Shown here piece after piece: positions 34,634 to 42,568 of a stretch of 42,568 bases of DNA; the first letter of the stretch is position 1; each line of letters starts with the position of its first letter. The position numbers were made by a program, and so were the translations under genes. The stretch lies in assembly GCA_900771425.1 (NCBI GenBank), contig CAAGNV010000046.1:1-42568 (forward strand), given 5' to 3'. The DNA is from Bacteroidaceae bacterium. Its GTDB lineage: Bacteria; Bacteroidota; Bacteroidia; Bacteroidales; Bacteroidaceae. Under the pieces are notes generated by a model, which searched no databases, was not told the origin of the DNA, and saw only the letters and a list, made by a program, of their open reading frames with translations.

Positions 34634-34801
34634 TTACCATTCATCTTCACCACAAAGAACGTCCCAGCCTTCACCTTGTTTCTTGGTTTCAGCGCCGTAG
34701 ATTCCATCTTTCAATGGGTCACCTACAGGTAAACTTTCACAAATCATCTGACAAGCATCGATTGTCATCTGCTTTGCCATTGGCTTAATATATCTTTTCA
34801 T
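34634..34801 (-). CDS. Small peptide A (55 aa), paralogue of peptide B
   Basis: A 55-residue reading frame, below usual calling limits. It begins MKRYIKPMAK and ends GEGWDVLCGEDEW. Compared with peptide B (38714-38884) it shares MK[KR]YIKP, a Lys at 10, Met-Ile-Cys at 19-21, a Ser at 23, a Gly-rich middle, and an acidic end with a Trp and a final aromatic residue. There is no signal peptide or membrane helix; Cys are at 17, 21 and 50. It starts 60 nt after the large secreted-protein gene, with AAGATT just before the ATG as in peptide B, and is followed by a strong terminator; no promoter was seen in the gap, so it is probably cotranscribed. Codon-level translation is clean. A short export-linked, regulatory or modified peptide are all possible; function unknown. 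Confidence 0.72.
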   Translation of the reverse strand: MKRYIKPMAKQMTIDACQMICESLPVGDPLKDGIYGAETKKQGEGWDVLCGEDEW

Positions 34802-34861
34802 AATCTTATACTTTATTTGTTTCGTGATTAATAAATCAATTTATTTACCTTTGTCTGTGAC

Positions 34862-37800
34862 TTACTTTACGAGAACCTTCTTGCCATTCATGATGACGAT
34901 GCCCTTAAAGTTGTCGTTGACAGCCTGACCTGCGATGTTAACGCGTGTGCCGTTGAATGAAGCATTGCCGTTGACGGTGTCGATAGCAGTTGCATCACCG
35001 AACTGGAGGCTGAGGCTACCTGCAGAAACAGGGACAGAGAGGTATGCCTTACCAGCTGCAACACTTACTACTGCTGACTCGTCCCAAGTACGGAACTCAC
35101 CCTGATAGAGGATGTAGTTAGTCTTGTCACCAGAAGTTGCAGCAAGTTCTGCGATAGCATATGTTGCAGCTACGAGGAGGTTGTCAGCGATTGCCGTAGC
35201 ACCCGTTGTTGCAGTGAGAGTATAGTCGCCGGCAGCAGCCTTGAGGATAACACCAGTGTTTGCAGGAATCTTTCCATCTTCAATCTTAGTCATCTTGACA
35301 GAAGTAGCTGTGCACTCTGTTGTGTAGTAAGCCTCAACACCTGTTGGAACTGCAAGTTCTGCAACAGAAGAGAATGAAGCAAGACCAGTAGAACTGATTG
35401 TTACCTTGGTGTCAAGTGTTCCGTTGAATGTGAGAGTGAAGTTGTCGGCACCTGCCCATTGGTTGCCGCCGCATTCTGCATAGAAACCGATAGTGATGTC
35501 AGTAGTATTGTCTGTAACAGCGAACTTAACTTCTGTCCAACTCCATCCGTTACCCAGTTCACCATCAGCACTGCCGTCTTTGTGGATGTCAGTGCTTGCC
35601 AGGTTTGCGCTGTTCTGAGATACATAAACATTTGCTGCCTTTCCAGCCATTTCTGTGCTTGCACGTGTTGCGCACTTCAAGGTGTAGATGCCAGGTTGGA
35701 GCTTGCCGATGTTCTGAGTCATGTTCCTTGTCTCGTTGTAAACGTCGAAGTAAGTATTTTCAGGAGCATCTGTATATTGTTGACCAGCATTAGTACGTGC
35801 GTTGTTCCAACCATCTGTGCTTGCAATCGCAGCATTGACGATGATGCCTGTCATGTCAGCACCAGGAGTTGTCTGTGCCTTAACAGCTTCGATGTAAGAA
35901 GCAGGAACACTTGCGATAGTAGTGGCAGATAGTTCTGTTTCGATATCTGCTTCCAGTTCAGCGAACTTAGCTTGACCTGCGGCATCAAGATTTGCGACCT
36001 TAGCCTTGATGTCAACATAAGCATCGTATGCTGGAGCAGCAGCTGTAAATGCTGTTGTTGCTTCCTTCAATGCGGCAGTAGCAGCTTCGATTGATGCCTT
36101 TGTAGAGCCAGGGGCAGCATTGATAGCGTCATTAAGAGCAGTCTTCTCTACACCTGTCACGTTTGTGTTTGTTTCGAGTGCAGTTTTCGCATCATTGAGT
36201 GCGATATTATACTCAATCATTGCAATGTTAGCTTCGTTGTTTGTCTGAATTGTAGCATCGCAGAAGCTTACCCACTGATGTGATGTTGTAGCATTGGCGT
36301 TTACTGCTACATTGATAGTGGCATCAGCACTCAATGTGAATTTAACATAGCGCCATTCGAATCCACGTCCCTGACCATTGTTCGCAAAACCAGCCTCATC
36401 ATCTGGGTCAAAGCTTGTAGCTCCTGACTTGTTGATGCCGAGACCTGTATCTCCTTCTGGGAAGTTAGAAATAGAGCCGATGATATTCTCACCGTTCTTA
36501 ACTACGAGTGCCAAAGTACATCCGTCGCCCTGTGCCTTACGTCCAGCAACCTTGAATACATAATCACCTGCAGGAAGTGTCAAATCCTGATTGTAGCTGA
36601 TAGTCCATGAATTTTGACCCCATGCAGCACTTGACTGCTCGAGATATGGTTTTGCTTCTCCGCTCCAGTGCTGGTCTTTAAGTTCACCCGTAGGTCCTTC
36701 TTTTTTCCATGTTCCAAGTTCAACAGGATATTCGAAATCAATGAGTACATATGCATAATCATTGATTTTGGCGGCCTTTACTGCATCACTGAGGGAAGCA
36801 ATAGCACTTGTACATGATTCAGCAGAACCTTCATTATATACGCCATTTGCTGTAGAAACAGCAGCAACCAACGCATCATAGTCTGGGTCAATAACATTGT
36901 ATTTCTGTGCTGCTTCAATAGCAGTCTTCAAGTTTGCATAGTCAGCGATAGAAGCGTTTACGTCAGCAATGGCATTTGACAAGTTTGTAGTTGCAGTTGT
37001 GATTTCGTCCTTTGTGCCTGTGCCGGCTGTAATCAAGTCATTTGCTGCATTAATTGCAGCCTGCAGCTTAGTTTCAGATGCAGTTGAATGTTTTGCTTCA
37101 AATGGACTTGTAGGAATAAGTGCAGCAAGATCGTTCAAGAGGTCAGTCACGTCGTACATACCAACATATGCCAACTTGAAGTTGTCAATCTGATACCAAC
37201 CAGAAGAACCACCATTACCAGTTGAACTTGCACCTAACTTAACTGATGTGTTGTCGTCATAGACATTGAATGTTGCAGTCAATGTATTCCACCCTTCAGC
37301 AGAATTCCAAGTACTTGCAACGGTCTTGATTGTTTCTGTAGATTTGTATGTCTGCTCACCTACTTTTGCATAAACACCCTGATTCGTTACATTGCTGATG
37401 TTGTCAATACGGAAGTCTGCAGAAAGGACATACTTACCTGCAGGAAGGACAACTGTCTGACTCATGTCGGTAGAAGTAACAGTACCAGCCCAAAGGTTGT
37501 AGCACTTTGAGCCATCAGAAGGAGCAGTTGTATTGATTGAACCATCGAGCCATCCGCTCATTGAGCAACTCATCGTCCAGTCAGCAGGTGCGTTGATTGC
37601 ATTACCATTTCCTGGGCAAGAACCTTCAAAGCTTGGGTTCTTAATGTATGATGTGAAGTCAAGAGGATTTGTTTCACTTGCATTTGCCATCTTAAATGTG
37701 TTGATAGCAGACTTAAGTGCATTTTCAGCATTGATAACATCTGCTGCTGTGGCTGAAGCATTACTGTCAACACCCTTTGCTGAATTGATTACAGCCAAGA

Positions 37801-38533
37801 AGTCTGCTGCTCCATTTGCAGCGTTGTCGTAAAGACCCTCTGCTTCAGTAATGAGTGATTCGAGTGATGACTTGTCAACAGTATTGTCCACATAGAGTTT
37901 GACACAATCTATTACTAACTTAGGTGTACTACCCGAACCTGCGTGTGACCAACCAAATCCAACAGACACGTTTCCTTTGGTTTCTGCTGTAATTGTAAAC
38001 TCAACAGATTCTGTGGTCCATGTATTAGCCGGATAAGAAGTATTTGAACCATAGTATTTACTTGAACTTGTTGCAAAGCCAAAGTAACTAGTTCTGAAAT
38101 TTGAATTTTGACCTACGTTGTTAATGACATATTCAAGTTTGTACTTTCCAATAGGCAATGTGATTTCTTGAACATAAGAAGCATAACCACTGCCATCATC
38201 CCAAGCGCCAGTTATTGCGAGAGCTGCGCCTGAAGCCTCATCAGATGAGTTTGTGGAAGGAATTGCAGCACCATTTATCTGTCCGGAAGTGCCAAATCCT
38301 ATGCATCCACTTGCAGACCATGATGTAGAACCGGCATACGTCCAATCAGTAACATTTTTATTAGCTGCCGGATTAACAGTAAGGTTATCTGTAACTTGAT
38401 CTGCAGTCACATCAAATCCGGAATTACTGATGTACGTACTTGTCACATCTACCCAGTTTTGGGCAAATGCACCACCTGTCATTGATGCCATGAGCAACAA
38501 TAACAACGATTTCTTTAGTTTGTTTAGTTTCAT
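34862..38533 (-). CDS. Large secreted modular protein 1 (adhesin-like, possible T9SS cargo)
   Basis: A 1223-residue protein. The signal peptide is residues 1-25 (KLKKSLLLLLMASMTGGAFAQ). Four beta-rich modules resembling carbohydrate- or ligand-binding jelly-rolls (about 26-215, 295-458, 595-765, 895-1040; recurring phrases such as LPAGKYVL and NPSFEG) alternate with helical FIVAR-like modules (about 221-290, 463-590, 768-880). A further beta domain (about 1044-1180, with KIPANTGVILKAA) precedes the end FNGTRVNIAGQAV...GIVIMNGKKVLVK, the tail common on secreted Prevotella proteins and possibly a T9SS signal. The frame is open to 38623, but the signal peptide fixes the ATG at 38533. It is a clear paralogue of the protein at 38999-42427. 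No catalytic motif was recognised. Confidence 0.85.
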   Translation of the reverse strand: MKLNKLKKSLLLLLMASMTGGAFAQNWVDVTSTYISNSGFDVTADQVTDNLTVNPAANKNVTDWTYAGSTSWSASGCIGFGTSGQINGAAIPSTNSSDEASGAALAITGAWDDGSGYASYVQEITLPIGKYKLEYVINNVGQNSNFRTSYFGFATSSSKYYGSNTSYPANTWTTESVEFTITAETKGNVSVGFGWSHAGSGSTPKLVIDCVKLYVDNTVDKSSLESLITEAEGLYDNAANGAADFLAVINSAKGVDSNASATAADVINAENALKSAINTFKMANASETNPLDFTSYIKNPSFEGSCPGNGNAINAPADWTMSCSMSGWLDGSINTTAPSDGSKCYNLWAGTVTSTDMSQTVVLPAGKYVLSADFRIDNISNVTNQGVYAKVGEQTYKSTETIKTVASTWNSAEGWNTLTATFNVYDDNTSVKLGASSTGNGGSSGWYQIDNFKLAYVGMYDVTDLLNDLAALIPTSPFEAKHSTASETKLQAAINAANDLITAGTGTKDEITTATTNLSNAIADVNASIADYANLKTAIEAAQKYNVIDPDYDALVAAVSTANGVYNEGSAESCTSAIASLSDAVKAAKINDYAYVLIDFEYPVELGTWKKEGPTGELKDQHWSGEAKPYLEQSSAAWGQNSWTISYNQDLTLPAGDYVFKVAGRKAQGDGCTLALVVKNGENIIGSISNFPEGDTGLGINKSGATSFDPDDEAGFANNGQGRGFEWRYVKFTLSADATINVAVNANATTSHQWVSFCDATIQTNNEANIAMIEYNIALNDAKTALETNTNVTGVEKTALNDAINAAPGSTKASIEAATAALKEATTAFTAAAPAYDAYVDIKAKVANLDAAGQAKFAELEADIETELSATTIASVPASYIEAVKAQTTPGADMTGIIVNAAIASTDGWNNARTNAGQQYTDAPENTYFDVYNETRNMTQNIGKLQPGIYTLKCATRASTEMAGKAANVYVSQNSANLASTDIHKDGSADGELGNGWSWTEVKFAVTDNTTDITIGFYAECGGNQWAGADNFTLTFNGTLDTKVTISSTGLASFSSVAELAVPTGVEAYYTTECTATSVKMTKIEDGKIPANTGVILKAAAGDYTLTATTGATAIADNLLVAATYAIAELAATSGDKTNYILYQGEFRTWDESAVVSVAAGKAYLSVPVSAGSLSLQFGDATAIDTVNGNASFNGTRVNIAGQAVNDNFKGIVIMNGKKVLVK

Positions 38534-38657
38534 AATTTGATTGATTAATGAATATGATATTAAGTAAATTATGTAATGGATTACCCATAAGTACTGTAGA
38601 GGCATTCGTGAGATTGGCATCATAAGACAATCCCATCGCTCTTCGTGTTGTTAATAG

Positions 38658-38689
38658 TTCCCCAGACCATTATGAAATAGCCTGGGGAA
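38658..38689 (-). terminator. Hairpin after small peptide B
   Basis: TTCCCCAG (38658-38665) pairs with CTGGGGAA (38682-38689), 8 bp perfect, 16-nt loop that may pair further through wobbles. It lies 24 nt after the peptide B stop. The minus-strand tail AACTATTAAC is A/T-rich but not a clean U-tract. Confidence 0.6.
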
Positions 38690-38713
38690 GTAGTATCTAC
38701 TTACGCTGATACG

Positions 38714-38884
38714 TTAGAATTCAGAACCGAAGTCAGACCAACTGTCTGAACGACCCTTGCTGTCGGCATCGAGTGAACCTTCTGTTACGGTTTCTCCAAT
38801 TCCTATAGTCTCAGGGCTTGCGCAAATCATAGAAATTGTTTTTGCGACACAAGTCTTTGTTGATGGCTTAATGTATTTCTTCAT
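38714..38884 (-). CDS. Small peptide B (56 aa), paralogue of peptide A
   Basis: A 56-residue reading frame beginning MKKYIKPSTK and ending DSWSDFGSEF. It shares with peptide A the MK[KR]YIKP start, Lys10, Met-Ile-Cys at residues 19-21, Ser23, a Gly/Thr/Glu middle and a Trp plus acidic/aromatic end; its Cys are at 12 and 21. The sequence AAGATT immediately before the ATG is identical in both. It lies 114 nt after the large secreted-protein gene at 38999-42427, with a GC-rich hairpin between. Conservation of two short frames in the same position behind paralogous genes is the main evidence that both are real. No signal peptide, membrane helix or known family seen. Confidence 0.72.
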   Translation of the reverse strand: MKKYIKPSTKTCVAKTISMICASPETIGIGETVTEGSLDADSKGRSDSWSDFGSEF

Positions 38885-38953
38885 AATCTTATTTTCTGTT
38901 TACGAGTTACTAATTACTATTGAAAGTTATTCAGTCATTTACTGATTGACATA

Positions 38954-38986
38954 CCTCATTCCCTCCCTTTGCGGGGAGGGTTGAGG
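38954..38986 (-). promoter_or_regulatory. GC-rich intercistronic hairpin between secreted protein 2 and peptide B
   Basis: CCTCA (38954-38958) and CCCTCCC (38961-38967) pair with TGAGG (38982-38986) and GGGAGGG (38974-38980), a 12-bp stem with a small internal loop and 6-nt loop TTTGCG. It starts 12 nt after the secreted-protein stop. There is no U-tract, so it may stabilise the upstream mRNA, attenuate or mark a processing site. The equivalent gap in the other unit has no such hairpin. Confidence 0.5.
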
Positions 38987-38998
38987 AGTGTTGCGTCG

Positions 38999-41900
38999 TT
39001 ACTTTACAAGAACCTTCTTGCCATTCTCGATGACAATGCCCTTATAGCCATTGCCTACAACCTGACCAGCGAGGTTTACACGAGCGCCGTTGAATGTATT
39101 GGCATTAACTGTATTGATAGCGGTTGCATCACCGAAGTCGATGCTAAGTGCAGCAGAAGAAGATGGAACAGAAAGGTATGCCTTACCTGCAGCGACGTTA
39201 GTCTTAACGCCCTCTGTCCATGTCACGAACTGACCATTCTTGAGTACGTAGTTAGTATTGCTTCCTTCGGTTGCAGTAAGACCTTTCTTTGCAGAAGTAA
39301 CTGCTACCAAGAGGTTGCCAACAGGTTGTATCAATGTTTCAGTTGTAGCAGTAAGAGTGTATTCACCCTTTGCAGCCTTCAGAATGACACCTGTGTTTGC
39401 AGGAATCTTGCCACCTTCAATCTTAGTCATCTTGACAGATGTTTCTGTTACTTCCGATGCATAGTATGCTTCAACACCTTCTGGAGCAACTACGTCAGAA
39501 GTAGCACTGAATGAAGCATAGCCTGATTCACCAATAGTGACTGGGATGTCAGTACCCAAGTATGTGAGTCTGAAGTTATCTGCGCGGAACCAGCCATATG
39601 TATCACCATTAAGATTATTACCATTAGAGAAGATACCAACCGTCACGTCACCATCCTTATAAACTACGAATGTGGTTGAGAGGGTTTCCCAATTGTTATT
39701 TGCAACAGTTGCGCTCTTATAGCTTGTGCCATCAGCTATTGCCTCAACGTGCTGATCCTTTACTTTGTCAGAATATACAGCAGCTGAAAGTCTGTAAACA
39801 CCTACAGGAAGATTTACGCTCTGCTTTACATAGATATAGTTGATTTGAGGAGCCCAAGCATTCAATACATACTTGCCATCTGTAGTTTCATTAGTATTCA
39901 GAGTTTCTTCAAGGAGTTTATAGTCAAATGAACCAGTGGTATTTCTTTCTGTTGTCCATCCGTTAGGGAATGTGCCTGTAGCATCTTCAAAGCTTGGATT
40001 AACAAGGAGACCTGTCCAGTCAGAGTTAGCACTTTGATTCTTGATTGCTGATTTATATACATTCTCGATGCCTTCAAAATATTCTGCATATACTTCGTTA
40101 GCTTCGTAAGCTTCAAGAAGCATTTCTACATATGAATTTGAATTGAAGTATTTCTTACCGTCAGCATCGAGGTTCTCAACCATTGCCATGGTTGCGATAA
40201 ATGCATCGTAAGCAGGAGCAGCAGCTGTGAATGCAGTTGTTGCTTCCTTTAAATCAGTTGTTGCACTTTCAATTTCAGTACTTGTCTTGCCTGTCATGTC
40301 AACATCGATGAGAGTCTGAAGATTTGACTTCTCTAAACCAGTTACGTTCTTGTATGTATCATTAGCAATTGCAGCCTTAGCACTGTTGAGAGCTACGTTA
40401 TAAGTCATCATTGCAAGGTTGGCTTCGTTGTCAGTAATTACTGAATAGTCACCAAAACTTGCCCATTCGTGAGCAACTGTTGCACTTGCACTAACCGAAA
40501 CATTGATTGTTGTCTCTTCTGTCAGTTCGAATGCGATGAAACGCCACTGCCAACCAAAGCCATTACCATTGTTTGCGTATGCATCGTTACCTTCGTCAAA
40601 ACTTGTTTCTCCATTCTTGTTGATACCACGTGCAGAACTACCATTAGGGAAGTCTGTAACTGTACCTAAATCTGTAGAACCAGCCTTTACACAGAGTTCC
40701 ATAGTTGCTCCTGCTGACTTACGTCCACAAGCCTTGAACACATACTTACCTGCAGGGAGAGTAACGTCTTGGTTCAAACCAATTGTGAAACCAGTAGAAC
40801 TATTCCAACCACGACCATTACTATCATCCTGATTCTTATACTGATGTTCTGTACCACTCCAGTGTTCATTGCTGAAATCAGCAACATAGCCTGTAGTTTT
40901 CCATGCTTTTTCATCAAGGTCAACACTATACTTGAAGTTATCGCTGACATAAGTATAGTCAGCAACCTTATAGTCAGTCAAGTTCTTGATTGTTGCAGCA
41001 CAATCTTCGATAGTTTCGTTAGCGTAACCATCCTTAGCATCTGCTATTGCCTGTGCGTATGCTGATACGTTTGCAGGATTAACAATTGAATATGGTTCAG
41101 CCAATGCAATCTGTGCATTGAGTTTTGCATAGTCAGCAATTGAAGTATTTACAGCAGCAACTGCTGTTGACAAATTTGCAGAAGCAGTTTCAATTTCTAC
41201 CTTTGTTCCTGTACCTGCTGTTACCAATGCCTGTGCAGCTGTGATTGCCGTCTGCAATGCTGTTTCAGATGCACCAGAATGCTTTTCTGTAAATGTGGCT
41301 GCAGCGATTTGTGTAGCAAGAGCAGCAAGAGCTTCTGTTGGGTCATATCCATAGAAAGTCAGCACAAAGTCATCACCTGTCATCCAACTACCACCACTGG
41401 TTGTTTCCGACTTTATTCCAATACGGAGAGAACCATCGGATACACTGATTTTTTCAGTAGTGATGGTTGAATAATCAGTTGTCATATCAGCAGTCTTTGT
41501 TGTTGAACCAGCTGTGGCATAAAGAAATCCACCCTTATCATTTGAATCATGGCATTTTGCAGACAATGTATATACGCCATTAGGGAGACCGCTGATAACT
41601 TGATAATAATCAAAATACATATTTCCGCCCGACCATGCTTCGAGTTGGGTGTCCGTGGTATTCTCAGTATAATGATCGTTGCCTACAGATCTTGGAGCAG
41701 AAGTCCAACCTCTTGGAACGTAAGTATTATTTACGCTATAGACACCTGCATTACTGATGTATCCTGTGATATCAACAGGAGACGAAGCATTTGCACCTAA
41801 ATCTTCGCAATAGTACAACTTGAAATCATCCACCAACAAATTGTAATGTTGACCGCTATTAGCGTCACCCGCTAACATATTCACTTTAATTGTCAATGTA

Positions 41901-42427
41901 GAAGTCGCAGAAGACTTGTAAAGGTAAGTTTCAAAATTGGTCCAATTCGTACCAGTACTCTGCATTGTCTTTGTAGAAGTCATGCCGTCGCTCTCTGATA
42001 AAGAAACGGTATGCTGGCTTTTATTCCAACTACTAGAATGCGTAGCCGCTTTATAGGTTAATTTGTACATACCTGCAGGTAGGTTTGCTATTGCCTGAGA
42101 AATACCATAATTAACATTAGCATTCCAATTACAACGAACATAATAGTAATTACCTCCATCCGAAGTAGTCATTGCGGTTGCTATACCTTGAATTACACAA
42201 TCAGACTTTGCCACACCCCACTGGGAATTACCTGGATTGTCTTGAGTCTTTGTCCATCCAGTTGCTTCCGTTTTTGCGCTTGTCAAGTTTGTGTTTCCCT
42301 CATCTGCTTCAAACGATGGATTGACCATTTTTTCTGTGACATCCGTCCACGTTTGAGCAAAAGCTCCGCCTGTCACTGATGCGAGCAGCATCAATAACAG
42401 AGATTTCTTTAGTTTGCTTGTTCTCAT
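38999..42427 (-). CDS. Large secreted modular protein 2 (adhesin-like, possible T9SS cargo)
   Basis: A 1142-residue paralogue of the protein at 34862-38533. The signal peptide is residues 1-25 (KLKKSLLLMLLASVTGGAFAQ). Beta-rich modules lie at about 26-206, 217-361, 494-665 and 805-957 (for example MVNPSFEADEG, LPAGMYKLTYK, LLVNPSFEDATG, LPVGVYRLSA), separated by helical modules at about 364-490 and 668-800. The beta domain at about 961-1098 and the end ARVNLAGQVV...GIVIENGKKVLVK are shared with protein 1. Some stretches are nearly identical between the two, such as LKEATTAFTAAAPAYDA, indicating duplication with later module shuffling. It is probably a surface or extracellular binding protein; ligand unknown. 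About 140 nt upstream remain in the window; the only promoter-like element is an imperfect TAGGTTTA. Confidence 0.85.
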   Translation of the reverse strand: MRTSKLKKSLLLMLLASVTGGAFAQTWTDVTEKMVNPSFEADEGNTNLTSAKTEATGWTKTQDNPGNSQWGVAKSDCVIQGIATAMTTSDGGNYYYVRCNWNANVNYGISQAIANLPAGMYKLTYKAATHSSSWNKSQHTVSLSESDGMTSTKTMQSTGTNWTNFETYLYKSSATSTLTIKVNMLAGDANSGQHYNLLVDDFKLYYCEDLGANASSPVDITGYISNAGVYSVNNTYVPRGWTSAPRSVGNDHYTENTTDTQLEAWSGGNMYFDYYQVISGLPNGVYTLSAKCHDSNDKGGFLYATAGSTTKTADMTTDYSTITTEKISVSDGSLRIGIKSETTSGGSWMTGDDFVLTFYGYDPTEALAALATQIAAATFTEKHSGASETALQTAITAAQALVTAGTGTKVEIETASANLSTAVAAVNTSIADYAKLNAQIALAEPYSIVNPANVSAYAQAIADAKDGYANETIEDCAATIKNLTDYKVADYTYVSDNFKYSVDLDEKAWKTTGYVADFSNEHWSGTEHQYKNQDDSNGRGWNSSTGFTIGLNQDVTLPAGKYVFKACGRKSAGATMELCVKAGSTDLGTVTDFPNGSSARGINKNGETSFDEGNDAYANNGNGFGWQWRFIAFELTEETTINVSVSASATVAHEWASFGDYSVITDNEANLAMMTYNVALNSAKAAIANDTYKNVTGLEKSNLQTLIDVDMTGKTSTEIESATTDLKEATTAFTAAAPAYDAFIATMAMVENLDADGKKYFNSNSYVEMLLEAYEANEVYAEYFEGIENVYKSAIKNQSANSDWTGLLVNPSFEDATGTFPNGWTTERNTTGSFDYKLLEETLNTNETTDGKYVLNAWAPQINYIYVKQSVNLPVGVYRLSAAVYSDKVKDQHVEAIADGTSYKSATVANNNWETLSTTFVVYKDGDVTVGIFSNGNNLNGDTYGWFRADNFRLTYLGTDIPVTIGESGYASFSATSDVVAPEGVEAYYASEVTETSVKMTKIEGGKIPANTGVILKAAKGEYTLTATTETLIQPVGNLLVAVTSAKKGLTATEGSNTNYVLKNGQFVTWTEGVKTNVAAGKAYLSVPSSSAALSIDFGDATAINTVNANTFNGARVNLAGQVVGNGYKGIVIENGKKVLVK

Positions 42428-42568
42428 AAAATGTTTTGATTAAGTTAATAAACCTAAAATCCGCAACTATCCTCAAAAAAGCAATCAGAGGCTGATTTCG
42501 TGAGCAGACAATAGTCCGATGTAGTATAAGCAATGAAATGACCGCCAAATGTAGCCACCTTCCCCTTA

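Noticed and set aside
34491..34700. Plus-strand frame of 69 codons opposite peptide A
   Set aside because: It crosses two hairpins and overlaps antisense a better supported peptide frame with a paralogue.
34634..38884. Toxin-antitoxin pair reading of the small peptides
   Set aside because: There is no second small gene beside either peptide and no resemblance to a known toxin or antitoxin family that I recognise.

Overview
The window looks like a chromosomal segment of a Bacteroidales bacterium, most likely Prevotella-like. Evidence seen in the sequence: several upstream regions carry the Bacteroidetes sigma-ABfr -7 element TAnnTTTG (some with a -33 TTTG/ATTG 19-20 nt away); PorU and PorV of the type IX secretion system (T9SS) are adjacent; a DUF4290 protein precedes murA; ribosomal protein S16 has a long Ala/Glu-rich tail; and there are secreted proteins with the GIVI.NGKKVLVK-type C-terminus common in this order. 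No tRNA, rRNA, insertion sequence, integrase or CRISPR array was seen.

Layout. 1-3300: minus-strand M3 peptidase lipoprotein (dcp-like) and a free-standing AlaX-type tRNA editing protein. 3377-12480: plus-strand aspS, yidC, an S9 peptidase lipoprotein, an MFS transporter and a POT peptide transporter, closed by a terminator. 12585-14134: a promoter, a single-domain nnrD and guaD, closed by a repeat-containing terminator. 14344-19872: a TPR membrane protein, ribH and tamB. 20017-31640: a long plus-strand run, tsaB, DUF4290, murA, rimM, dxr, rseP, an FAH-family enzyme, porU and porV. 31783-34331: minus-strand rpsP, then manC and an N-acetylglucosamine-kinase-like gene under their own promoter. 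34574-42427: a minus-strand accessory region made of two paralogous units.

The most interesting region is 34634-42427. Each unit has a >1100-residue secreted modular protein (signal peptide, alternating beta-rich ligand-binding-like and helical modules, shared C-terminal domain) followed closely by a 55-56 residue peptide gene, too short for routine calling. The two peptides share an MK[KR]YIKP start, a Met-Ile-Cys at residues 19-21 and an acidic/aromatic end. The large proteins are plausible T9SS cargo and the window also encodes PorU and PorV; the role of the small peptides is unknown.

A second unexplained signal is a set of intergenic arrays with a 21-22 bp period, mostly just 3' of genes (about 374, 9416, 14053, 22711, 31697 and 34509). 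Unit sequences differ between loci, but some loci share segments, such as a 24-nt stretch with 21 identities between the murA and rpsP flanks. Several arrays end in a hairpin.

Metabolic theme (inference): M3 and S9 lipoprotein peptidases plus a POT transporter fit growth on short peptides; murA, dxr, rseP, tamB, yidC and porU/V serve the envelope.
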